Source: Diphasiastrum complanatum (taxonomy: Eukaryota > Streptophyta > Lycopodiopsida > Lycopodiales > Lycopodiaceae). From it: a stretch of DNA of 64,000 nt. The position numbers were made by a program, and so were the translations under genes. The stretch spans positions 24,287,912-24,351,911 of the forward strand of contig CM055093.1 in assembly GCA_029204225.1 (NCBI GenBank), in the 5' to 3' direction. Shown here one piece after another: positions 25,019 through 38,903 of this stretch (its first letter is position 1; each line of letters opens with the position of its first letter). The notes beneath the pieces are model-generated. The model was given only the letters and a program-made list of their open reading frames with translations, ran no database searches and was not told the DNA's origin.

Positions 25019-25761
25019 TGTGAAGAATTGCCAAAAATTGGCAAATCTACCTTGATAAAAAACCATGTAGTATAATGTAAATTTTGTACATAATTGGATT
25101 TCACACATGTGAGGCCAAGATGCCACATGGCAATCCACTCCTTATGTAGGTTAGGTCAAGTCCATAGGGTTGGTCATGTCATTTTGGTAGTGATTCCTAG
25201 TTTATAGGACCTAAATCCTAGATTTAAGGTGAAAATTGACCAACTAGCTATCTACCAAGCATGACTTTAGAAAATAGACTAGGATTTCATTTTAGGACAA
25301 AAAGGTTGAGTTAACTTCCTTATTACATGCTGGAAATCCACTAACTTCACAAAGGAAGTCGAATTTGCTATGTATTCCAAGCTCCCATAGTGAGGAGATA
25401 GAATATTTTTAGAGCTCATTGGCAATCTCCAATTACTCCACTAAAAAAAGAATTTTTTTGGAGCTCATTGGCAATCTCAGCTACTACTATGTACATTGAG
25501 TTTTTGTGATACAAATGCAACCAAATCGATTTCTACTTGTTTCTCAGCTTGAAGTCTGTACTACAGCCTGTAGTACACACGTGTGGGCTCATATTTCAAT
25601 GCTCAATGTTTTTGATTGTTAATGCTTGTTGTTTGTCAAATTGCCAATCTAGATCAACTTTTTTGTGTCTAGTTTTTTGATAGATTGTTAAGCAAGCATC
25701 CAATCACTCTTGTGGATCTTTTGTAGATACATTTATGGTCCTAAAGTATAGTACTTTTACA
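25019..25761 (+). mobile_element. 5' LTR of a Ty1/copia element
   Basis: A 743-bp block starts TGTGAAGAATTGCC and ends CTTTTACA, followed at once by a primer binding site. It resembles the 3' LTR at 19295-19541 and the solo LTR at 1058-1918, including CACACATGTGAG and CACACGTGTG motifs. A purine stretch GAGGAG just before 25019 looks like a polypurine tract but is probably chance, since gag follows downstream. Confidence 0.75.
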
Positions 25762-25774
25762 TGGTATCAGAGCC
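25762..25774 (+). other. tRNA-iMet primer binding site
   Basis: TGGTATCAGAGCC immediately follows the LTR terminal CA. This is the standard plant copia primer site, complementary to the 3' end of initiator tRNA-Met. Confidence 0.9.
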
Positions 25775-26744
25775 AAGTACAAGAGCATTAACCATTGATC
25801 AAAGGCAAATCCATTTTTAGCAAGTTTTGGTGCTAAAAACTAGTATTGAGAGGGCAAGCTAGAATCTTGATTTTGGTGAGGGGATTTGATCCCAAACTCG
25901 GTAGGGATCCAAATATGTACTTTTCACATGTGTGGGAACCTCTGAACCTGCATTTCATGCATGGTGTTCATTTGATCCAAAGAAATTCAATTTGTGAGCT
26001 TTTGATGTAATTTCTAGTGGAAATCTTAGGATAAGCTACCAAGATTGAGTGCCATTCATTAGATTTGACATAGAGTCATGAGATCTAATTAATCTAGGCT
26101 GAAATTAGGTCCTCTAAACTCGTTTTACAGATCTTGAAAGTACATCGAAAAGTATGAGGGCGATTTAGGCATGTTTGTCCAAAATCGGTGATAAGTCTTT
26201 GATATAATCTCATCTAATCTTCATTTCTTCTTTGTGAAAGAGTGTAAGAACTGTGACTAGAAATCCAAACAGAGGGCTAGAAGTCAAATTTGAGGTAATC
26301 AAGACAAAGTGAAACCTTTGTGAGTTTCTAGGTTCAAATCAAAACCAATTTTCTTGAGCATTGTTTTGTAGGATCCTTCCAAAAAGTTCTTTTGAATGAA
26401 GATCAAGGGGATCTTGCTACCTGAATCTTTGAGCATTTCAAGTAAGCTGCTAGTGGGACAATTTTGGAAAAGAACTTAGGGAGGTTCAAGAAGTTCAATC
26501 TACTTTGTGTTCATTGATTTTCTCAAGAGTAGTCAATTGAGTGAAAAATTGGCAAGATTTGATTATAAGTAGATTTCACATCATCTTATCTTCATTACAA
26601 CTTTGTGAGGGAGTGATAGAACTGTGATTATAAGTCCATTTGTTGGATTAGAAATCAAATTTGAGTGAAACACTACAAGTGTGAGACCTTTGTGAGTTTC
26701 AAGTCAATCAAATCTATTTCTTGTGTGCAGAATTCACTAGTAAG

Positions 26745-27069
26745 ATGGGATCTATTGGAGCATACCTTCTAGAAGCTAGTGAGAGATTGAATTCTACTAA
26801 TTATGATATTTGGAAGGTTAGGATGGAGTCACTCATGGTGCTCCAAGACCTTTATGAATTTCTCATTGATGATGAAGATAAACCTCTAGGTGCACATGAG
26901 TTGATCAAATACAAGAAGGGATCTAGGCTAGCACTTCATTGTGTGAAGATGAATGTAAGCAATGATCTTTTGAGAGAAGTATCATCATGTACTGGTGCTA
27001 AAGAGGCTTGGGAGTCTTTAAAATCAATATATGAATCTAGTAACACTTCGAGGGTTCTCATGCTTAGAC
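26745..27069 (+). pseudogene. copia gag N-terminus, truncated
   Basis: ATG at 26745 opens MGSIGAYLLEASERLNS and runs 108 codons through KMNVSNDLLREVSS to ...SRVLMLR. It matches the gag at 23283-22292 nearly residue for residue and then stops matching abruptly at about 27069. The sequence that follows belongs to a different reverse transcriptase. The rest of this copia element is not found downstream. Confidence 0.85.
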
Positions 27070-28676
27070 GTGCATTTACAGTGTGGCTAACGAACTTTAT
27101 AATGGTTGGATTAAACTTATGAAGCTTTTACGTGAATATGCAATGATGGATGACGATACAGTTTTGAAACATGCCGATATATGTCGACTTGCCGCTATTG
27201 ACTTATTAAAAAGAAAAAAATGGATTCAAGAAAATACTGTTACTTTACAAAATAAGATAGACACCAATAACGAACAACAATGATTAATCAAGCATTTGTA
27301 CATCAATGGCGTAGACAAAGTGCAACATAATCCGTGTTTCATTTGTATTAATCTCATCAAGACACTTGCAATTAAGAGGCTTGATAGTCAAGATTTTGAA
27401 CCCTTTCCTGACAAATCAAATAATTTGGTTCAACACTCTTTAGAACATAGAATGGACACTTTGGGAAGTAAAATATCTGAGGAGTTCATTTATTCAAAGA
27501 AACTTCCCTACCTCCTATGCACTTTTAAAGCTCATAAAAACTCTCTCAAATGGATCACAAATGCCCATGAGTGCTATTTTTCTGGACTCGCTAAATTCCG
27601 GATGGGGGTTCTTAGTATGCTGCATCCTTTCATTATGGATGGTGCAGGCCTTAAGGCGAAAACATACAAGAGCTACCTAGATGGGGATACAGCCTTACTT
27701 TGGCAATGAGACTCCTTTGTTGACTTCTATCTTAATATACCAAAGGAGATCTACTGCATGGAGGCCATGGACATTTCCAGATGTTACGAAAATATACCCC
27801 TATATGGACTGGATGGGGGCTGAAGACGGTTCTAAAATTTGCCTTCAAATTCACAAAAGGGAAAACCCTTCACTATAAATGGATATTGAAAGTTAAGGAT
27901 TTCCAATAATATTGGGACAAAAAAAATTCTAATAAATGAAATGCTATTGACATGGATACAATATGTATACGGAATTCTCTCTTGATAGATAATTGCATTA
28001 TCAGACTTGATAATCACACATGGAGACAAGTCAGGGAGATCCCTATGGGATTCTCTTACTCACCCATTTGGTGTAATTGGTATCTCTCTTACTTCGAATT
28101 GCAGTTTATTGAAAGATTGGCAAAATTGAGACAGATAAAATTCAGGAATGATTTCAAGTTCTCTTTCAGATATATTGATGATATATGCTTTATCAACAAT
28201 CCCTTCATCAACAAGTTTATGGACAAAATTCAGCCTAGAGTACCGGACAACCCTTTCTGGATTTACCCCTTGGAATATCTCGATATAGATAAAAGCAACA
28301 AGGCCAACAATATGGTAAACTTTATAAACATTACCATTTCTTTTAATCCGATAAATGGTGAGTAATCCTTTCTAAGTATGACAAAAGAAGAGATTTGCCC
28401 TTTCAGTTTTTGCAATACATACACTTGGCTTCCAATAGACCAGTGTATAATTCTTATAAAATCGTCATATCTCAGGTCATTGCGGCCATGTATTGCTGTA
28501 ATAAGCAACAGACATTTCTAGTGGAAGTTAAAATTCTTAATGATGCATTTAAAAAAAACAGTTTTCTAAAAAACAAATTATGTTTGATCATAGATAAGTT
28601 ATTGACACAAGAAACTATTCTTGGACTATCTTTTGAGCTGCCTGCAATTATTTACTCTTCCTTGGCGGGCAATTAG
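27070..28676 (+). pseudogene. Reverse transcriptase of non-LTR, Penelope-like type (decayed)
   Basis: A reverse transcriptase unlike the copia and gypsy enzymes around it. Segments in shifting frames follow a consistent order. An N-terminal part is at 27080-27700, with LPYLLCTFKAHKNSLKWIT resembling a finger motif. Motif A, DISRCYENIP, is at about 27770-27800 with its catalytic Asp. Motif B, PMGFSYSPIWCNWYL, is at about 28040-28085. Motif C, FRYIDDICFIN, is at about 28164-28200 with the double Asp. A thumb-like tail (FQFLQYIHLASNRPVYNSY) is at 28395-28676. At least three frameshifts and one stop break it. No GIY-YIG or AP endonuclease was found. YIDD with this motif spacing suggests the Penelope-like/telomerase side of the RT tree, but that is inference. 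It interrupts a copia gag at 27069. Confidence 0.65.
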
Positions 28677-28688
28677 CTTTCCCTTAGT

Positions 28689-30184
<1,496 letters not shown>

Positions 30185-30269
30185 TCAAATTAAGCATCAC
30201 TCCAACTCACCAGAATTTGAGTCATTAGATTTTGAGTCATCAGAACTCGAATCATTCGAGTTCATCGTG

Positions 30270-31221
<952 letters not shown>

Positions 31222-31224
31222 GAG

Positions 31225-31236
31225 TGGTATCAGAGC
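31225..31236 (+). other. tRNA-iMet primer binding site
   Basis: TGGTATCAGAGC three bases after the LTR end CCAACA at 31221. It fixes the LTR orientation as plus. The element body behind it is missing. Confidence 0.8.
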
Positions 31237-31240
31237 ACCC

Positions 31241-31367
<127 letters not shown>

Positions 31368-31525
31368 CTCCCTACTCTAATGCCTCAAAATTTTCAGCAA
31401 TGATTACAGCACGATGTGTTTTGAAAATAAAAATGGAATGGAGTACCGTAGCTGAGCACCGAGGCCACAACTCTGCTGCAAATTCTGAAACTGAAATCGT
31501 ATACAATGAATCTATGTTTAGAGTG

Positions 31526-31880
31526 ATGATGATCTTCGTATTCATGCTGCTTTGCTTGCTTATGTTGGTTGTCTGCTAGGACTCCATTGTGCGATGCAAG
31601 CTATACCACAAATGGCGAGCTTCAGATCATTCACAGCCCCTGTCCGTGCATCCAAGATGGGTTTAAGCCAAATGTCTATGGACAACCTTCCCATGATTAG
31701 ATCGAGGCGTCATCTTCACAACGCCAGTCTCAACAGCTAGGCAGCAAGTGCATAATTTGCTTGAATGAATTCTCGGAGGAGGATAAGGTGAGGCTACTTC
31801 CCACCAGTTGCAGCCATGCCTTCCATGTCTTTAGCATTGATCTGTCCGCACTAACGCTTCCTATCCATCTTGAAGACAAC
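31526..31880 (+). pseudogene. RING-H2 (ATL-type) E3 ligase remnant
   Basis: Three pieces lie in the order of an ATL protein but in three frames. At 31526-31579, two Met codons open a hydrophobic segment (FVFMLLCLLMLVV) ending in a stop. At about 31600-31720, GLSQMSMDNLPMI resembles the GLD motif that precedes the RING in this family. At 31749-31860, [21 protein letters not shown] resembles a RING-H2 finger, but the third zinc-site Cys expected after HV is Ser and the distal CPLCR part is missing. ATL proteins are membrane-anchored ubiquitin ligases. This copy could not work, so it is called a pseudogene. The match rests on motif order only. Confidence 0.5.
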
Positions 31881-32264
31881 GTTTGTTTCCTCAAGTTAGT
31901 CCATCAAGCTTTGTCAGACACCATAGTCAGCTACATGGAGGGGATGAAGGCACTGCATTTGCTATCAATGTCACATGTTGCAATGAGCTCTCTTGTAAGG
32001 GCCGGGCAATCTCTCTCTCTCTCTCTCTGGCAGCGCATGTCTTTCTCTCGGGCAGCATTTTGAAAACAAAAAAATTGGGGCCCTATATTATGCAAAATAA
32101 TATGGGCCCCAAAACCGACTCAAAACCTCAGGAATGACAATTACGTGTTGTTATTTGGCTTTTTAATTCAGTTGAACCTTGGGAACTACGTGCCATCATC
32201 GCTTCTACGTTAACCTTCAAAGCCATCATCGCCGTTAGGAAACGTCCTCTCTTGCCTATGTTCT

Positions 32265-32303
<39 letters not shown>

Positions 32304-33776
32304 CGATCGATCGATCGAGATCTTTGGCGTTGACATGGACAATTGAGAGCTCGAGCCTCGGAAGATGGGCTGCTGCAGCTGGCAGCCAAAACAGTCTACA
32401 CATATTTCGAAACAAATAAGCTTAAAGCCTTAAGCTACACAAAATGAATAGCAATAGGACATGTAAGCAACTAGTCTTCCTATTATGCTCTTCTGCATTA
32501 AAGTTTGATTTGTATGCTGCTACCGCCTCCTCAGCAGCAGCAGCAGCAGGTGCAGGAGATTTTGCTGTTACCTGCTATCTTTACATTCATCTGCTTGTTC
32601 TTCTTCCTGAGAACATATATAGTCAGGTTGTGAACGTGCCTCAGGTTCTAGATTCAGCAAACAAAACTTAGAAACCAGAACAGCCTCCTGTTCCTCTTGC
32701 TCTTGCTGCTCCTGCTCCTCCCGTTCATTTTTTTGCAACCATCAGCGTTGCTTTTGGGTCCTCCAATTTAGGATTGCATTAGGATCATGCATACGGTAAT
32801 GGTTGACATTAGCCATAGTTTACAAAGCCGCCGTACGGAGCACAACTTTTGGAGGTTGCTGCTTGCTTATGGAAGACATGTTGAGAAATTTAACCTCCTA
32901 CTAGTCCACATTGCTATCATTTTTGTATGCACTTTGTTAAACAGCAACATGCATCAGCTGAAAACCAGCCAGGCTTCTTGCCCACCTTTCTCAGACCCTT
33001 CCTCTACTCACAGGTGTCGCATTATTGCTCTGATGATCACCATAACCAGCAAAGCAGATCGTACAACAATAGCTACACTCGAATAGCTGCTTCTGATCAA
33101 CGTACTGAATCGATAAAGCTGCAGCAGGAAAACATCCTCTCAAAGAAATAAAGGGATGATGCGAGGACCCCGAACTTAGATGGCTGCGCCCCACTGCGAG
33201 GGGCTTGCCCTAATAAATTAATGACATTTGCTTTGAGAAATGGTAAGGAAATAATCAGCTGAGTATTACAATTGAGCAGAAAGTATTCGATTACATTGAA
33301 GAATGCTCAAAATTTGGTAACAAAATGAGGCAGACTAATTTCGCAAAGCTTGCCAGAACAAACTAAGTCTGAGCCACGTCCATTCTACAGCAAGAAAGAA
33401 CATTCGTATTGGGGCTGAGAGACCAAGATTTTACAGCCAAAGTGCAGACCATACTTCGTGAGAAGGAAAGTGGCAAGCGCAAACATATATAGTCATTTTT
33501 GGAAGTTATGAGGGTCAAAAGTTGGCCGTGTCTTTGCACACGATTTCATAATCAGTTTTAGATTTTTTGAGGGACAGATTAGTTGGCCGTGTGTGTTTGG
33601 ACACTATTATGATCGTCATTTTCAGACTGGTTGATAGACCAAGGAGGCAGCGGCTAATAAGTAGCAAATCAAGCCCATGAACACCATGGGAAGAATTAGC
33701 TATCAGGAAGTCAATTCACAGCTCAGCTTTCAACGGATATGAAGCAGGAGGGTGACTTGTAACTGCCGTGTTGAGG
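31881..33776. other. Upstream region of RBOH, no gene recognised
   Basis: It contains a (TC)n run (32271-32300) followed directly by (GATC)4-5 at 32301-32318, a CAG-rich tract near 32530-32560 and no supported reading frame. The RBOH promoter and 5' UTR should lie in its last part. I see no unambiguous TATA box. Confidence 0.5.
32271..32318. repeat. (TC)15 followed by (GATC)n
   Basis: A TC tract passing into four and a half copies of the self-complementary tetramer GATC. Confidence 0.95.
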
Positions 33777-36700
33777 ATGGATCTGACCTCAACAAGGATC
33801 CGATCAGCGCCATTGCGTCCATGGCAGGTCGCTGACGACAATGCTGATATGGGTTTCCATGTTGATTTTGTCGAAGTCACATTGGATAGTGCAGCGGATG
33901 ATTCTGCTCTATTGACAGATGGGCGAGAAAAAAACACCTCACGCCATAGCTCATTTAAAAGAACAGCCTCACTTGTGAAGCAGTTTTCGCAAGAGCTTAA
34001 ACACAGCACTGCTCTGGTTCTTTGCGGTAAGCCTGTGCAGAATTTCAGCCCTCTGACTACAGAGCCTGCAAAGGCTCTGGCTCCTCGACCTCAGCGGAAG
34101 CTATCCAGATGTAGGTCTGTTGCTGAGAATGCATTGCAAGGCCTGAGATTTATAGACAAAGCTACAAAGAATATGGATCAGAAGACTTTATGGAAGGCAG
34201 TTGAAGAACGCTTTTACGAACTGGTTTCTCCTGACGGCATGCTCCCTCGAGCTGACTTTGGACGCTGCATTGGTTAGCATTCCTTCCAAGAACCCTTCCC
34301 TGATAGTCCTTGAGTACGTAGTCTAGATTGACTCCGGAGGATGTAAATCTATGGATGCTGCGTAGCTTCTAAGCTTATAAGAATCAGAAGCTTGCGGAAG
34401 ACAAGCTAACAAGGCTTTTTCAAGAGGAAAACAATGTTTGCAACGATTGTCATTTAGCTTCCTCACCTGAAGTGAGGTTCATCTTTATAGTTTTTATCAA
34501 ACTGTCCTTGTCGGAGTTGCAGGCATGAAGGACTCCAAGGAGTTTGCTATGGAGTTGTTTGATGCACTTGCTCGTAGAAGGGGCATAGATACTAAAGCAA
34601 TTTCAAAATCAGATCTCTATGATTTCTGGTTGGAGATGTCGAATCAAGGCTTTGATGCTAGAATGCATATCTTCTTTGAGATGTAAGTTTTGGTTCAACT
34701 AGCTCTCTTTGTAGAATTCTCTTAAGCTTCATTATCATGGATCAGATTCTACGTAAGTTAACATTGATGAGCTTGAACATCAAGCTGAGCTGCTCTTGCA
34801 GGTGTGATAAGAATGGTGATGGACGCATTTCTGAGGAAGAGGTCAAAGAAGTAAGTATTCTGATATTCCAATTATGTCCATCAATTCATGCAGATTCACA
34901 TTGCAGTTAAAAAATCTGAGAATTTTATTTTGATAATAGTTCTGACTTTATCCCTATGCTGAACAATGGGAAATCAATGAAACATTAAATCCCACTTTTT
35001 CTAGCCAGTCAGTATAGGTAGAAGCAGAGCAGATGAGTTCATACTCGGAAAAATTGTTCGAAAATACAAGCTAAAACATTCAAGGATCAGAATGAATTTC
35101 ATTAAAAGGTTCAACATTACTCAGCACTAATCCCATCCTCTACGACTATGAATCTTATTCAGGTACTCCAGCTCAGTGCATCTGCAAACAAGCTCTCCAA
35201 AATGAAAGAGCAGGCAGAAGAATATGCTGCTTTGATTATGGAGGAACTGGATCCTGATAATCGGGGATACATTGAGGTGTGCCCTGTAAATCTCCAAAGT
35301 CTCGAGTCAATTTTGTTGAAAAGTTTCATATATCCATGTCGAATACATATAATATCTAATTTGGCTGGACTGTTCACAGGGAGTACTTATAATTTTCTGT
35401 AGTACGTGTTTTATTTCTAATGTACAGAGCATGTGCCATTGCAGTTAGGCCAACTAGAGACATTGATGAGAGGACTAGCAGGCCATGGCAGGGAGGCACA
35501 GCTAAGCAACAGTCAAACTCTAGGTCATACGTTGGCTGCATCAAGGAAAAGGAATATATTTAAGGCTTTTACACGTGCAACCAAACATTTTCTGGACGAA
35601 AACTGGAAGCGAGTGTGGGTTGTTGCCTTATGGCTGTCTATATTGGCTGGACTTTTCACATGGAAATTTATACAGTATAGACAGAGAGCTTCTTTTAAGA
35701 TCATGGGTTACTGTGTTTGTACAGCAAAGGGGGCAGCAGAAACCCTTAAGTTCAACATGGCTGTCATTCTCCTCCCCGTATGCAGAAACACTATCACATG
35801 GTTGCGCTCAACATGGCTAGTGACAGTTTTTCCTTTTGACGACAATATCAACTTCCACAAGGTAAGCACCTCAAGTCTCATAGATCTGATTCTTCTATTA
35901 AAAGTTTATTCATGCATTGATGTGAGACTGATCGCAGATCAAATTATGCAGCTCATAACAGTTGGCATAGCAACTGGAGTCATTTTGCATGGAGGAGTCC
36001 ACTTGGCTTGTGACTTTCCCAGAATAATACATTCTAATCTCCAACAGTTTGATCAAGACATAGGCAGTGGCTTCCACTATGATAAGCCTTCATATGTCAC
36101 TTTTCTTCTTTCTATAGAGGGAATAACTGGTATTCTCATGGTGGTCCTTATGACTATATCTTTTACACTGGCAACAAGATGGTTTAGAAGAAGCCTGGTC
36201 AAACTACCTAAACCTCTACGGAGAATAACTGGGTTCAATGCCTTCTGGTACACCCATCACCTATTTATTCTGGTGTACATACTTTTGATTATCCACTCCC
36301 TCTTCTTGTATCTGAGCCATAAGTGGTATCAAAAGACGGTGAGAACATCCAACTTCCTTTTTAAAAAATTGTCTTCACTAGTCATATTTGTTCATCAAGC
36401 TTTTGGGTGCTGGGACATTTTTTGAGATCTTCCAGTGTCCATGATAAAGATTTTCTTTTTTCCAACTGCACTTCTAAGATTACTTCAAGATTTAATAACG
36501 GCAAATCTCTTCCAAAACAGACATGGATGTACTTGGCAGTTCCATTGATACTTTATACTGGTGAGCGAACTTTGCGGTTTTTCAGATCTGGCCATTACTC
36601 TGTACAGACAGTGAAGGCAAGTGTTCTTTGAAGGATGGTCATAAAGTGTGTAGTATCAGTGAATAAGATCTAAGACTAACACAAAGATTTTGTGTGAGCT

Positions 36701-38903
36701 TCCCAGGTTGCTGTCTATGCGGGAAATGTGTTGGCCTTGTACATGAGAAAGCCCCCAGGGTTTAAATACAAGAGTGGCATGTACCTTTTCTTAAAGTGCC
36801 CATCAATATCTACATTTGAGTGGTAAGTGATAACTACTTATGGTATCTTTTATTTCAATCGTAGTTACCAACCAGATTCAAATTGAAATTTGAATTGAAA
36901 ATCTCTTCGAAAGGTTCGAATCAATGAGCAAATTATCAAAAAATTAAAATTGACATACTCAACTATAGCAACTGTCATCCGTTTCCAGCATTAACTCGAC
37001 AGACTTCAAAAGTTGGCTAGAAGTAGAATAAAGTTTAAGACCAAATCAGAATTATCTGAACAAGTTTGAAACCACCCTGCGAATTAAGATTTGTTCTAAA
37101 TATGTCTGTCCTTTCCATCATGCGAATATCTTAAACTCAGTAGCTGTTTTCAGCAATGCTGCCAAGACAATGGTTGTCACATTGTTTGTATGCAGGCATC
37201 CTTTCTCAATCACTTCTGCTCCAGATGACGAGTACGTAAGTGTTCATATCCGTACATTGGGAGATTGGACGCAAGAACTGAAGAGGGTGTTCTCAGAGGT
37301 TGTGCATCAAGTCATCCCTTAAACATCTTCACTAAGAAAAATTTCTATGCGGTCAATGCAATTTGTTGCTAGCATTGTTCTGTTTTCCTTTCACTAAAGG
37401 AGGGTATAACTGGTGACATAGGTGTGTGAGCCACCAACTGCTGGTAAAAGTGGTCTATTAAGAGCTGAAGATTGTCTTGGAGATGGACGTAAATTTAAGT
37501 AAGTGTGCCTTCTCCACAAAATCCTCAAGCAAAGCCATGGAGCTTGACAGTGTTCATTCATTATAGCATATCGATACACTGTACTTAACTCTTTCGAAGG
37601 TAAGTCGTTTAAGAGAAACAATGTTACATCATTGCTCAACTTCAGCTTTTAGTGATGCAACCTTGGCAGGTTTCCCAAGCTTTTGATTGATGGGCCTTAT
37701 GGAGCTCCAGCCCAGGACTACAAAAAGTACGATATTTTACTCCTTGTAGGACTTGGAATTGGTGCGACTCCTTTTATTAGCATTTTAAAGGACATGCTAC
37801 ATCATATGAAGATGGGTGACAAGCAACAAGTGAGAAAACTCAAAGGCCCTCTGATGCTCTTCTCAATTGCAATTTGAACTCTGTGAATAAAGAAATAATT
37901 TCGTAAATGCTTTTGTCTTTGAGTGTTGTACTTTGACGTTCCCTATCAAGGAGATTGATGCTTCTTCCATTTTTCAGATGCAAAAGTCTTTTCATGTGCA
38001 AATTGAAAAGCCTTATGAAAGTCCTAAGAAGATAAAACCTCTGGGTCCGACCAATGCGTACTTTTATTGGGTGACAAGAGAACAAGGTTCTTTTGACTGG
38101 TTCAAAGGCATTATGAAGGAAATTGCACATATAGATCAAAAGGTGCATTTCAACATGCTACAAAAATTTTCACACATTCAAATAAGTTTAAATCCTGATT
38201 TTCCATAGTATTGAAAGACTCTAAAAAGGGTTGTTCGGCTGCATGATATGTGATGTCAACTGAAAGACTCTAAAAAGGGTTGTTGGGCTGCATGATATGT
38301 GATGTCAACTACTTGCAGGCTGTAATAGAAATGCACAACTATCTGACTAGTGTCTATGAAGAAGGCGACGCAAGATCAGCGTTGATTACAATGGTCCAAG
38401 CTTTAAGTCACGCTAAGAATGGCGTTGATATAGTTTCCGGCACTCGAGTAAGTATGTCTTTAGCACACCTCCTTCACTTCATTCTGTATCATAATTTAGT
38501 AGATGTGAGAACAGTTTATGTTTTTGATACTGTTTCAAAGAATACAACATACAATGTGAGGGGAAATGGTCTTTCCAAACTCCTTAGGTGCGTACCCACT
38601 TTGCGCGACCCAATTGGAATAAAGTTTTCTCAAGGTTGTCAGTTGCACATCGAGGATCCCGAATTGGTGAGTTAGTTAGCATCGTTCTTCTGTGAGATGG
38701 ATGGATGTATCATTCAATTTTTATTCTGATTTATACCCTTTCATCATCAGTTTTTGGTGAACTTTCATACTAAACTAGTAAACGATGTTATAGGTGTCTT
38801 TTACTGTGGACCAACACTCTTGGCGAAGGAGCTTGATTCATTGACACGAAAGTATAACCACAAATCAATCACAAAGTTTGACTTTCACAAAGAGAATTTC
38901 TGA
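33777..38903 (+). CDS. RBOH: Respiratory burst oxidase homologue (NADPH oxidase), 15 exons
   Basis: Exons: 33777-34272, 34523-34682, 34802-34850, 35163-35276, 35445-35861, 35952-36338, 36521-36616, 36707-36822, 37196-37298, 37422-37498, 37670-37829, 37978-38142, 38319-38447, 38588-38666, 38794-38903. They sum to 2658 bases, an 885-residue plasma-membrane enzyme that passes electrons from NADPH through FAD and two haems to oxygen, making superoxide outside the cell. The ATG at 33777 is the first after an in-frame TGA at 33753. EF-hand 1 is D221-E232 ([12 protein letters not shown]) and looks functional; EF-hand 2 (265-276) is weaker. The haem membrane domain holds [11 protein letters not shown] and [16 protein letters not shown] binding is HPFSITSA (from 613). 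NADPH binding is [11 protein letters not shown] and GLGIGATP (about 679-706). The C-terminus FDFHKENF is typical. All introns are GT-AG except intron 7 (36617-36706), which starts GC. Control by Ca2+ and N-terminal phosphorylation is known for the family. No lesion was seen. Confidence 0.96.
38212..38309 (+). repeat. 49-bp tandem duplication in RBOH intron 12
   Basis: Two adjacent 49-bp units (38212-38260, 38261-38309) differ at one base (C at 38236, G at 38285). The second ends 9 bases before exon 13. The duplicated block covers the area where the branch point of intron 12 should lie. Confidence 0.95.
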
